From a virus: a stretch of 25,304 bases of DNA. Under the pieces are notes generated by a model that saw nothing but the letters and a program-made list of their open reading frames with translations, had not been told where the DNA came from and did not search any database. The stretch is taken from the IMG/VR virus record IMGVR_UViG_3300048930_000750, positions 1 through 25,304 of that record; one strand, given 5' to 3'. The translations under genes and the position numbers were made by a program. Shown one piece after another: positions 5,708-12,403 of the stretch (its first letter is position 1; every line of letters begins with the position of its first letter).

Positions 5708-6606
5708 CCGACACGACCACCGAGATCACCGGCGAACTCGTTGAACTCGACGAGCTCGCGCTGTCCGACTTCACCGGCACCGTTGGCGAAGCCATCGAAC
5801 ACGCCGTCGCGGCGCTCGAACCCATCGAAGTCGGAGACCATCACCTGCTCGTCCGAGTCCCGACCGGGTACGCCACCACGCTGCTCGACGTCCGTGCATC
5901 GGAGGACCTGCCCCGCCGCGTCGCCCACGAGCAGCTACTCGTCGGCGTCGACTCCCTCGCCCGCTACGTCGACCAGCACGCCCTGGCCGACACCCGCGCC
6001 TACATCACCGACCTGTACGGCTCCGGCACCCGAGCATTGACAGCAGACGTCCGGGCGGTCGAGGTCGTCATCGACGACCACCACGCCGGCAACGTCCCCG
6101 ACGCCCGAGAGCACCGCGCCGTCCTCGTTCTGCGTCCCACGTCGGCCGCACGCCGCTGGGGTCAGGCGCTCGCCGGCCGCGCCCGGCTCAGCCAGGAACA
6201 GTTCCTCGACCTCGTCGTCGACGGCATCGGCGAGATCGTCACCCCTGACGGTGCCCGCCTGCGTGATCTCGCTTCCGACCTCCACGCCATCCGCACAGCG
6301 GAGGTCCAGTCGGTGATCCGCACTGGCGGGCAGGGATCGATCCAACTCGCCGAGAACGTGCGGCTGTCTGCCGGCACCGGCGACAAGGTCGAGTTCCCCG
6401 AGCGCATCACGATCAGCTTCAACCCGTTCGCCGGCATCCCCGCCAATGTGACCCTCGACGTGCAGGTGAGACCGACGGTGGAGTCGAACCATGTCGCGTT
6501 CTCGCTCCACGCTGCCACGCTCGAGGACGAGCTGGCAGCAGTGCTCGGCGAGATCGCCGCCGAGATCATCGAACGGACCGGGCTGACACCGTTCTGGACC
6601 GTCTGA
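5704..6606 (+). CDS. DUF2303 (YfdQ)-like protein
   Basis: A 300-residue protein that resembles the DUF2303 family found in phages and prophages, including E. coli YfdQ. The features that suggest this are the overall length, the stretch AVLVLRPTSAARRWGQALAG (about residues 139-158) followed by LSQEQFLDLVVDGIGEIV, and a beta-rich C-terminal half with PERITISFNPFAGI. The family's biochemical role is unknown; its genes usually lie in early/recombination clusters, as here. The assignment is from memory of the pattern and could be wrong. It overlaps the next gene as TGATG. Confidence 0.6.
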   Translation: MTDTTTEITGELVELDELALSDFTGTVGEAIEHAVAALEPIEVGDHHLLVRVPTGYATTLLDVRASEDLPRRVAHEQLLVGVDSLARYVDQHALADTRAYITDLYGSGTRALTADVRAVEVVIDDHHAGNVPDAREHRAVLVLRPTSAARRWGQALAGRARLSQEQFLDLVVDGIGEIVTPDGARLRDLASDLHAIRTAEVQSVIRTGGQGSIQLAENVRLSAGTGDKVEFPERITISFNPFAGIPANVTLDVQVRPTVESNHVAFSLHAATLEDELAAVLGEIAAEIIERTGLTPFWTV

Positions 6607-7019
6607 TGACGTGGTCACGAGTCGAGGAAGCGCCCGGGGTGTTCACGCTGCGCCGCGATGGCGTTGACGTCGGGACAGTCTCGTTCCTGCCGTCGATGCC
6701 CGGGTCGGGGGAGTCGCTGTTCCCGACGGTGCTCGCCGGGGTGGTGGTCGCGGCGTTGAACGACTACTCGGCGACCGTGGTGGTCGAGACCGAGATGCGG
6801 TATCGGGCGAAGGGCTGGCCGTCCGCGGCCGCCTACCACGCCGAGTCCGAGGCGACGAAGTCGATCACCGCCGACCTGCCACCGGCGACACGTGCAGCGA
6901 TCGCGACGGCGTGGTCGCGACATGGCTGGTCGAACCCGATCACCCCGGAGCAGATGTCGCAGTGGCAGGACGAGATCCTCGACCTCGCCACCAGAGTCGA
7001 GACGGAGCCCGCCGCGTGA
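6606..7019 (+). CDS. hypothetical phage protein (137 aa)
   Basis: Unrecognised. The N-terminal region is beta-rich (GVFTLRRDGVDVGTVSFLPS), and the C-terminal region is helical (PPATRAAIATAWSRHGW, TPEQMSQWQDEILDLA). There is no membrane segment and no cysteine. ATG 6606 shares a base with the previous stop, and the end overlaps the WhiB-like gene as GTGA, so it belongs to the same translationally coupled chain. Confidence 0.6.
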   Translation: MTWSRVEEAPGVFTLRRDGVDVGTVSFLPSMPGSGESLFPTVLAGVVVAALNDYSATVVVETEMRYRAKGWPSAAAYHAESEATKSITADLPPATRAAIATAWSRHGWSNPITPEQMSQWQDEILDLATRVETEPAA

Positions 7020-7375
7020 AGCTCTCGACCCGTCTCACCCGTGCCGCTGTACGCGAGTCGTGGACCTTGCGCTACCTGACCCCACCGGAACCGCTCGATC
7101 CGACCTGGCTGTCTCGCGCCGAGTGTCGCGGTGTCCCTGCCGAAGCAGTCCACCCGCGCCTCTGCGAGACGTGCCCGGCCCGCCTCGACTGTCTCCACGA
7201 CGCCTACCTCGTCGAGGCCGACCTTCCGTTGAACGAGATCTTCCACGTCCGCGGCGGGCTCCCGGCCAGGGTCCGCATCGACGCGCTGCGTGATCACCGT
7301 CGCCCGACCGTGCTGCACCCGCTGGTCGCGTCGATCGTGGCCTACGACGACGAGACCGGCGCGGTGGCGTCATGA
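7016..7375 (+). CDS. WhiB-like iron-sulphur protein 1
   Basis: A 119-residue protein. Cysteines C37, C50, C53 and C59 (AECRG ... LCETCPARLDC) match the WhiB C-xn-C-x2-C-x5-C iron-sulphur motif. HVRGGLPARVR (about 77-87) corresponds to the family's Gly-rich turn, and Arg-rich segments follow. WhiB proteins bind a 4Fe-4S cluster and modulate transcription, usually through the primary sigma factor. Phage copies, such as that of mycobacteriophage TM4, can repress host whiB genes. The spacing between the first two Cys (12 residues) is on the short side. The GTG start overlaps the previous stop. Confidence 0.75.
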   Translation: MKLSTRLTRAAVRESWTLRYLTPPEPLDPTWLSRAECRGVPAEAVHPRLCETCPARLDCLHDAYLVEADLPLNEIFHVRGGLPARVRIDALRDHRRPTVLHPLVASIVAYDDETGAVAS

Positions 7376-7611
7376 CCCGCTGGATGATCGTCGGCGGCGT
7401 CGTCTACATGCTGGTCGTGTTCTTCGCCCTGTCACTGTGTCGCGCCGCCGGCCTCGACGACGACGCCATGTTCGACTGGGAGCACGAACCCGAGGGTCGA
7501 CCGTGTCCGATGTGCGGGACTCCGGACGTGTTCGTCGACGCCGACGACGTCTGCTTCTGCCCGTGCTGCCTCGCGTCGTATCCGCTCTCCAACGTGACCG
7601 GGTCGCCGTGA
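7372..7611 (+). CDS. membrane-anchored zinc-ribbon protein (79 aa)
   Basis: The N-terminus is a membrane helix (MIVGGVVYMLVVFFALSLCRAAG). The rest carries CPMC and CPCC knuckles (C44/C47 and C61/C63/C64) that form a likely zinc ribbon on the cytoplasmic side. It overlaps its neighbours by ATGA and GTGA. The arrangement suggests a small membrane-tethered adaptor; the function is unknown. Confidence 0.6.
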   Translation: MTRWMIVGGVVYMLVVFFALSLCRAAGLDDDAMFDWEHEPEGRPCPMCGTPDVFVDADDVCFCPCCLASYPLSNVTGSP

Positions 7612-8117
7612 GAGTCGTCGGAGGCGTCCACATCCCTGCGGTCGGCGATCGGGTCGTGCTCGAGCATGACGGCTACGCCAACATCGTCACGATCCGCGCC
7701 GTCCTCGACGGTGGCCGCAAAGCCGACATCCAGTTCGACTCCGGCTCGCAGCTGCGTGTCCCGATGACGATGCTTGGGGCAGTCCCCGCACACCACGGCG
7801 CCCGCAACACGGACCCGGAAACGTCACTGTTCGCCGCTGCGACCGCCACCGAGGGCATGACCCACAACCAGGTGCTCGTCCTGACCGCGCTCGCCGCCGC
7901 TGGTGACCGGGGGATGATCGATCACGACCACGAAGCCGTGAACGGGCTCAAGCAGGACACCGCCGGGAAACGCCGCGGGGAACTCGCCGCTGACGGCCTC
8001 GTCGTCGACTCCGGCACCCGCCGCAAGACACCTCGAGGATCGAAAGCGATCGTGTGGGTCCTCACACCCGCCGGCCACGCCACCTACCGCAGCCTGCAGC
8101 GCAGGGGTGTCGCATGA
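7608..8117 (+). CDS. winged-helix phage protein (169 aa)
   Basis: The first ~60 residues form a beta-barrel-like domain (VGDRVVLEHDGYANIVTIRA). NTDPETSLFAAATATEGMT is a motif often found in front of a winged helix in phage proteins. Residues ~85-165 give that winged helix: HNQVLVLTALAAAGDRGMI, GKRRGELAADGLVVDSG, and SKAIVWVLTPAGHATYRSL as the wing. It is probably a DNA-binding early protein. The start is GTG 7608, overlapping the previous stop; a longer open frame upstream is only a shadow of the neighbours. Confidence 0.65.
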   Translation: MRVVGGVHIPAVGDRVVLEHDGYANIVTIRAVLDGGRKADIQFDSGSQLRVPMTMLGAVPAHHGARNTDPETSLFAAATATEGMTHNQVLVLTALAAAGDRGMIDHDHEAVNGLKQDTAGKRRGELAADGLVVDSGTRRKTPRGSKAIVWVLTPAGHATYRSLQRRGVA

Positions 8118-8296
8118 CGACCTCGAAGTACGACATGGCCTACGGACGCCAGGGTGGCCGCATCGTGGCGTTCGTGCCACCGTCGCCGCCACCGGTGTGC
8201 GACGTCTGCGATCTGCCCGTCGTCTCCGGTCTCGCCCGTCACACGGCGTGCGAACCAGGCGACGACCAGCTCGACCTGTTCGGAGCGACGCCGTGA
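8114..8296 (+). CDS. 60-aa zinc protein ending in a sliding-clamp-binding motif
   Basis: The core CDVCDLPVVSGLARHTAC gives a CxxC-His-Cys zinc site. The C-terminus reads DDQLDLFGATP, and QLDLF is the consensus beta-clamp-binding pentapeptide used by bacterial DNA polymerases and mismatch-repair proteins. The protein is therefore likely to dock on the host DnaN clamp. It lies directly before the RusA-like resolvase, overlapping it by GTGA, and after a winged-helix protein. This context fits phage DNA replication or recombination. It starts at ATG 8114 (ATGA overlap). Confidence 0.65.
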   Translation: MTTSKYDMAYGRQGGRIVAFVPPSPPPVCDVCDLPVVSGLARHTACEPGDDQLDLFGATP

Positions 8297-8733
8297 CGGT
8301 CGACGACATGGCCCCGGTGTGGCACACCGACCGCACCGCCGAGCACACCCGCCTGCTGTTCCCCCAGCCCGGTCGGCTGCTCAACGTGAACCAGCGAGTG
8401 CACTGGAGCGTCCGTTCCCGTGTCACCCGCCAGTGGCGCACCTCTGCCCATCAGGTCGCCCTGATGCTCGGCACACCGCGCCAACGCGTCCACGGCGTCT
8501 CGTGGGTGCGCCTCATCATCCCGGTGCCCACCCGGGCCCGCCGCGACCCCGGGAACCTGTACCTGTTGACGAAGGCGAGTGTCGACGGGCTCGTCGACGC
8601 CGGCGTCTGGCCCGACGACACGCACGCGTTCGTCGAGACCCTCGAACCGCGCCTGATCCACATCCCCCGCACGAAGGGGATCGTCCCCACCATCGAACTC
8701 GTCATCGTCCCACGAACAGGAGACACGCCATGA
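8293..8733 (+). CDS. rusA: RusA-like Holliday-junction resolvase
   Basis: A 146-residue protein of RusA size. NVNQRVHWSVRSRVTRQWR (about 31-49) and RRDPGNLYLLTKASVDGLVD (83-102) followed by AGVWPDDTHAFVE are the family's motifs. RusA cuts Holliday junctions made during phage recombination and helps to process concatemers for packaging. In E. coli RusA the catalytic acids lie in a DLDN motif and in a later LDD. Here the first Asp is D85 and the later pair is D108/D109, but the second Asp of DxD is Gly (DPGN). Metal binding may therefore differ. GTG start, GTGA overlap. Confidence 0.8.
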   Translation: MTVDDMAPVWHTDRTAEHTRLLFPQPGRLLNVNQRVHWSVRSRVTRQWRTSAHQVALMLGTPRQRVHGVSWVRLIIPVPTRARRDPGNLYLLTKASVDGLVDAGVWPDDTHAFVETLEPRLIHIPRTKGIVPTIELVIVPRTGDTP

Positions 8734-8792
8734 GACCGCCACGCCCGACACAAATCCCCGCGGCCCGCGCCATCCGACAAGGGAACGCGTGA
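8730..8792 (+). CDS. possible 20-aa leader-like mini-ORF
   Basis: An ATG overlapping the rusA stop (ATGA) opens a 20-codon frame, MRPPRPTQIPAARAIRQGNA. It ends exactly at the start of the next gene (GTGATG). It fills the only non-overlapping gap in this chain, so it could keep ribosomes coupled. The peptide is basic and Pro-rich, and no function is suggested. It may simply be chance. Confidence 0.3.
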   Translation: MRPPRPTQIPAARAIRQGNA

Positions 8793-9280
8793 TGGCCGAC
8801 CCCGCAACCATGCCCGCCGAGCTGAGCGCAGCCGTCCGAATTGCTCACGGCATCGAACCATCCGAGCCGGTCAATGAACGGTTCGCCGACTACGTGGCGT
8901 CGACGGCGTTCTCGTTGTCGCTGAGTCGCAACATGGTGCTGACGTTCCTGTCGCTCGCTCACGCGATTGAGATGGAGCACGAGCGGTCACGCCGACCGCT
9001 GCACGACGGAGCCCTGACGGCGCTGGAGCGTCGCGGCTTGATCGTCGTGACGTGGGCACCTCGCGACTACTGCGACGACGCCAAGGACTGCCCGCGATGG
9101 TCGAACACGGCAACGATCACGACAGCTGGAAAGCTCGTGCTCCAACTGCTCGCCGAGGCCGGTCAGGCACCGCGCATCATCACGCCGATGCCACCGCCAC
9201 CGCCCGGATGGACTGACCCGCGGCCGAAGATCGACATTGGCAGATATCCGCAAGCGAACGCGGGAGACGACGACACGTGA
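8792..9280 (+). CDS. hypothetical winged-helix-like protein (162 aa)
   Basis: Residues ~70-120 (DGALTALERRGLIVVTWAP ... NTATITTAGKLVLQLLAEAG) look like the recognition helix and wing of a small winged-helix domain, interrupted by a Cys pair (YCDDAKDC). The C-terminus is Pro-rich. The start is ATG 8792, or GTG 8789 in frame. It is coupled by GTGA to the HTH-WhiB gene, and a regulatory role is a guess from this context. Confidence 0.55.
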   Translation: MADPATMPAELSAAVRIAHGIEPSEPVNERFADYVASTAFSLSLSRNMVLTFLSLAHAIEMEHERSRRPLHDGALTALERRGLIVVTWAPRDYCDDAKDCPRWSNTATITTAGKLVLQLLAEAGQAPRIITPMPPPPPGWTDPRPKIDIGRYPQANAGDDDT

Positions 9281-10146
9281 GTCACCGCCAGCACGGAACG
9301 AACGCGAAGTACAAGGTCGAGGGATGCCGCTGCCGGGAGTGCAGCGTCGCGGCCTCGAAGCACAACCGTGCTCGGGCGCGGAGCGTCGAGCCGGCCTACG
9401 TCGCCGCGGGCCCGGCGCGCGCTCACTGCCGCGAACTGTCAGAGGCTGGTGTCGGTCTCAAGCAGATCGTGAAGGCGTCCGGTGTGTCGCAGGGCGCGCT
9501 GTGGAAGCTGATGTACGGCAAGAACGGCAAGCCATCGAAGCGGATCCGTCGTTCCACTGAGCAGCGCATCCTCGCCGTCACCCCGGCCGACGCCGCCGCC
9601 GGCAGCAAGATCGACGCCGCCCCGACGTGGGTGCTCATCGACGAGATGGTCGCGGCCGGCGCCGCGAAGATCGAGATCGCAGCTGCGATCGGCCAGGCCG
9701 GCCCGCTACAGCTCGCACGCACGACCGTCACCGCACGCAACGCCCGTGCCGTGGCCGAACTCCACGAAGCCTGGCGCGCCGGGACCGTCACTCTCGGCCG
9801 CCGCGACTGCTGGGGCAACTACCGCGTCGCCCACCCACCTGTCCGTGAACGCAAGCCGGTCGCGGACGTGTCGGATCTGTACCTCGAGCTGGCTGAGATC
9901 GTCGAGGAACGCGCTGAGCAGGCTGAGTGGCGCAAGAGTGCAGCCTGCCGTGGCCGTCCGACGTATCTGTGGTTCCCGGGCCGCGGTGACGGCGAGACAG
10001 CCCAGCGCGGGCTCACGGTCTGCGGGTGGTGCCCTGTGCGTGACCGGTGCCGCGCCGCCAACTTCGACCAGGCCGAGGGCACCTACGGCGGTCTCACCGC
10101 TGCCCGCCGCCGCTCACTACGTCAACAGGACTCGACCGCAGCGTGA
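9277..10146 (+). CDS. HTH-WhiB fusion regulator (WhiB-like protein 2)
   Basis: A 289-residue protein with three recognisable parts. Residues 6-30 (HGTNAKYKVEGCRCRECSVA) are a small Cys cluster common at the N-termini of actinophage DNA-binding proteins. About 58-82 (GVGLKQIVKASGVSQGALWK) is a helix-turn-helix, perhaps with a second one at about 118-150. Residues ~217-285 are a full WhiB domain: C224, C249, C252 and C258 spaced C-x24-C-x2-C-x5-C, a Trp-Phe-Pro before them, and GTYGGLTAARRR as the Gly-turn and basic end. Typical WhiB proteins are only about 80-130 residues, so this is a fusion that combines DNA recognition with an Fe-S module. The GTG start overlaps the previous stop. Confidence 0.8.
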   Translation: MSHRQHGTNAKYKVEGCRCRECSVAASKHNRARARSVEPAYVAAGPARAHCRELSEAGVGLKQIVKASGVSQGALWKLMYGKNGKPSKRIRRSTEQRILAVTPADAAAGSKIDAAPTWVLIDEMVAAGAAKIEIAAAIGQAGPLQLARTTVTARNARAVAELHEAWRAGTVTLGRRDCWGNYRVAHPPVRERKPVADVSDLYLELAEIVEERAEQAEWRKSAACRGRPTYLWFPGRGDGETAQRGLTVCGWCPVRDRCRAANFDQAEGTYGGLTAARRRSLRQQDSTAA

Positions 10147-11051
10147 ACTCTGCGAAGCCGACGAACGCTGGGGCCCCGCTGCTCACGTACCCGCGCTTGC
10201 GGGTGAAGATGGCCGCCCTGTCGATCGAGGCGTACGTCGTGCTGAACAAGGTGTGGTTGTACTGCCAGGACGCCGGCAACGGTGGCCGGTTCCACCTCGA
10301 CGAACTCCCCGCCGCCTGCGACCGCCTCCTGACCGCCGGGAAAATGCAGCGCGCCGTCGCCGAACTCGAACGGGCAACCATGTCGCACCAGGACGGCTCG
10401 GAGTCGCCGCTGTGGCTCACCGTCGTCGACGACTACGTGCAGATGCCCGAGTGGTGGATCGAACTGAACCCGGGCGCTGAGGTGTGGCAGGACGACACGT
10501 TGCGCTGGCGTCGTCAACGCAACAAGGAACTGCACGCACCCAAGCTCGAGCAGCTGCGCGAGAAGATCCGCAAGCGAGACCGGAACCTGTGCCGGTACTG
10601 CGGTCGCCGTGTGAAGTGGGGAGCGAACAACGCCCCGCACGGCGCCACCTACGACCACGTCGATCCCGACGAAGGCAACACCCTGAGCAACGTTGTGGTT
10701 GCTTGTCGCCAATGCAATGGCCGCAAGAAGGACCGCACCCCGGAGCAATGGATCGAAGAAGATCCTGCCCAGGGCTCGTCGTTGCTCCCGGCAGGGACCA
10801 CCGCTGACCAGGTCGCGGCCGTCCGGACTGCGAGGGACGGCCCACCCCAGGGTCCAACCCAAGTCGAACCGAGGTTCGACCGTGCCGGCCGCTCGCGCGC
10901 GAGACCGTCCCGGGTCGAACCCGAGTCGAACCGAGTCGAACCGTCCGGGGCCCCTGCTTCGTCGCGCCCGGTGCTCGTCCATCCGATCTCGGATCCTGTT
11001 CCGCCTCCCGATGATCACGACTACCCGTTCCACGAAGGAGAAGCGTCATGA
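10143..11051 (+). CDS. HNH-domain protein with replication-organiser-like N-terminus
   Basis: A 302-residue protein. Residues ~15-130 (LLTYPRLRVKMAALSIEAYV and later LPAACDRLLTAGKMQRAVAE) look like the helical N-terminal region of phage replication-initiation proteins. Residues ~140-200 are an HNH nuclease domain: LCRYCG (C150, C153), YDH (H172), SNVVVACRQCNGRKK (N183, C188, C191, N192). The C-terminal ~90 residues are Pro/Arg-rich and disordered. They are encoded over a repeat array and an SOS-box-like palindrome, as lambda O carries its origin inside its gene. The GTG start at 10143 overlaps the previous stop; the longer upstream frame is a shadow. HNH is sure, a replication role is inferred. 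Confidence 0.7.
   Translation: MNSAKPTNAGAPLLTYPRLRVKMAALSIEAYVVLNKVWLYCQDAGNGGRFHLDELPAACDRLLTAGKMQRAVAELERATMSHQDGSESPLWLTVVDDYVQMPEWWIELNPGAEVWQDDTLRWRRQRNKELHAPKLEQLREKIRKRDRNLCRYCGRRVKWGANNAPHGATYDHVDPDEGNTLSNVVVACRQCNGRKKDRTPEQWIEEDPAQGSSLLPAGTTADQVAAVRTARDGPPQGPTQVEPRFDRAGRSRARPSRVEPESNRVEPSGAPASSRPVLVHPISDPVPPPDDHDYPFHEGEAS
10852..10942. repeat. iteron-like array of GTCGAACC
   Basis: Exact GTCGAACC copies start at 10863, 10914, 10925 and 10935. A one-mismatch copy (GTCCAACC) is at 10852 and an inverted copy (GGTTCGAC) at 10873. Within the two clusters the copies lie 10-11 bases apart, one helical turn. They fall in all three codon phases (read as VEP, ESN and RFD), so conservation acts on DNA rather than on protein. 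Position and phasing suggest a replication origin or a multi-site regulatory element. Confidence 0.6.
10864..10879. promoter_or_regulatory. SOS-box-like LexA site
   Basis: TCGAAC-CGAG-GTTCGA exactly fits the mycobacterial/actinobacterial LexA consensus TCGAAC(N4)GTTCGA. It is embedded in the HNH gene and is also the inverted pair of the repeat array. Whether it binds LexA or the phage initiator cannot be decided here. Confidence 0.5.
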
Positions 11052-11791
11052 CGGACATTCGTCGCCTGGTGTTGCATCTCGATGAGACGTTCGCTGTGTG
11101 CCGTTCCGAGTTGGGTGCCACGATCCGACAGTTGCACGAGTGGACCGGTGAGTTCCCTGCTTCGACGTCGGGCGCCGGCCCTGCGCAGGCGAGCGGCATC
11201 AGTGACCCGGAGTTGGACGCCGACGGGAACCCGGTCGAGGTCGAGCGGGTGGCGTTGACGAAGGTCGAGGCCGACGCCGAGCGGCCGGATGAGGCGCGCC
11301 GCATGTTGGTTCGCTGCTATGTGATCGTCGACCGGCTCGTCGCTGACCTCGGGGACCTCGCAGACTCGCTCGGCGGGGAGACTCTGCCGACTCCGGAGGA
11401 GCGTGTCGCTGCCAGGCTGGCGTTCGTGCAGTGGCAGATCAACAAGATCGTGAGACTGCGCACCGTTCCCCGTTCTGGTGTGACCAGCCTCGAGTCGTGC
11501 GTCCGACTCGTCAACGAGTTGGCGTCGATCTGCTCGACGTATCGTCCGGCCCCGAAGCAGGTGCGCCCGGTCGACGTGTGCCACGCCCATGACGCCGCCG
11601 GCCTCGACTCGGCGATCGACTCGAAGTATCGGCGCTGGCATCTGTGCCGCTGGTGCGGTGACTTCCGCTCGACGCACGGCGTGAACCCGCCGCCGAAGCT
11701 GGTCCGGTTGCATGACCGTGGGATCTCGATGTCGACGTCGCTGCTGCGCTCGGCGGGGATCAGGATCGTGGACTCTCGTCGTGGTGCTTGA
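11048..11791 (+). CDS. hypothetical zinc-binding phage protein (247 aa)
   Basis: A good ribosome-binding site (GAAGGAG) precedes the ATG, which also overlaps the previous stop. The N-terminal ~170 residues are helical and Leu/Arg-rich (ARMLVRCYVIVDRLVADLGD-like segments). The C-terminal ~70 residues carry VCHAHD and WHLCRWCGDFRSTHGVNPP, a probable zinc-binding site, ending in a conserved-looking KLVRLHDRG. It resembles a protein type common at the end of early operons in actinophages, with no known function. Its stop codon lies inside a TTGACA hexamer. Confidence 0.6.
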   Translation: MTDIRRLVLHLDETFAVCRSELGATIRQLHEWTGEFPASTSGAGPAQASGISDPELDADGNPVEVERVALTKVEADAERPDEARRMLVRCYVIVDRLVADLGDLADSLGGETLPTPEERVAARLAFVQWQINKIVRLRTVPRSGVTSLESCVRLVNELASICSTYRPAPKQVRPVDVCHAHDAAGLDSAIDSKYRRWHLCRWCGDFRSTHGVNPPPKLVRLHDRGISMSTSLLRSAGIRIVDSRRGA

Positions 11792-11817
11792 CACGAGTCA
11801 CATCGATGTGATTCACT
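11788..11817 (+). promoter_or_regulatory. candidate promoter for the late/packaging genes
   Basis: A perfect -35 TTGACA (11788-11793) is followed 18 bases later by a weak -10-like TTCACT (11812-11817). The downstream gene begins at 11900 with its own strong ribosome-binding site. The spacer is filled by a palindrome. The -10 is poor, so activation may be needed. Confidence 0.4.
11798..11811. promoter_or_regulatory. 14-bp palindrome TCACATCGATGTGA in the promoter spacer
   Basis: A perfect palindrome lies exactly between the -35 and -10 candidates and extends as an imperfect repeat to about 20 bases (GAG/TTC flanks). Its position suggests a binding site for a repressor or a MerR-like activator of late transcription. 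Confidence 0.5.
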
Positions 11818-11899
11818 GGGGCGCGATTGGTTCGCTCCCCGCCGTGGGTCTGAGCGGGCAACACTCCGCACCGACACCCCGACCCGGGGAGGTGACCCG

Positions 11900-12256
11900 A
11901 TGCGCCGCCAGTCGACCTCGATCTACGACAGCGACTACCGACGCCGTCAGGCACGCATGGTTGCGTGGGCATTGTCGAACCCGCACCTCGCTCGCTGCTG
12001 GCAGTGCGGTGAACCGCTCGCAACGTGCGGCCCGAACCGCAACGGACGGCACCGCAACGGCAGCCGAGCGAAGTGGACAGCAGGACACACCAGAGACGGT
12101 GATCGCATGGCGCCGCTCGCGCTCGAGTGCTCGCCATGCAACTACAGCCGAGGCGCAGCGCACGGCAACCGACGCCGCCAGTCGACCGGAGGGGGTGGGT
12201 CAGTTTTTCGGAGGACCCGAACACCCGCAACACCCCGCCCGAACGCGAATCTCTGA
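11900..12256 (+). CDS. HNH-like zinc protein (118 aa)
   Basis: A strong GGGGAGGTGA ribosome-binding site precedes the ATG. The protein is very basic. RCWQCGEPL (C33, C36), then WTAGHTRDGD (H63) and ALECSPCNYSRGAAHGN (C77, C80, N81) reproduce the zinc frame and His-Asn elements of a compact HNH fold. It is the second of three HNH-type genes in about 2.8 kb. It may nick DNA during packaging or may be a degenerate member; the catalytic Asp/His pair is less clear than in the next gene. Confidence 0.6.
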   Translation: MRRQSTSIYDSDYRRRQARMVAWALSNPHLARCWQCGEPLATCGPNRNGRHRNGSRAKWTAGHTRDGDRMAPLALECSPCNYSRGAAHGNRRRQSTGGGGSVFRRTRTPATPRPNANL

Positions 12257-12403
12257 CTCTGCGACGTGGTCAGTTGAGTACCTGACCGTGGCGATCGTCC
12301 GGGAGCCGTGCACCGTCGCGTGTGTCTGCCGAACTGGCGTGATCAGTCGATTTTCGTCATCCGACGCCCTGGTCGCGGACGTCGTGAGCAAGGGGGTCCT
12401 ACT
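12257..12403. other. intergenic region with a small hairpin
   Basis: The gap holds GGTCAG (12268-12273) pairing with CTGACC (12282-12287) and, near its end, a ribosome-binding AAGGGGG (about 12390-12396). No open frame with coding character and no clear promoter were seen. Confidence 0.35.
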
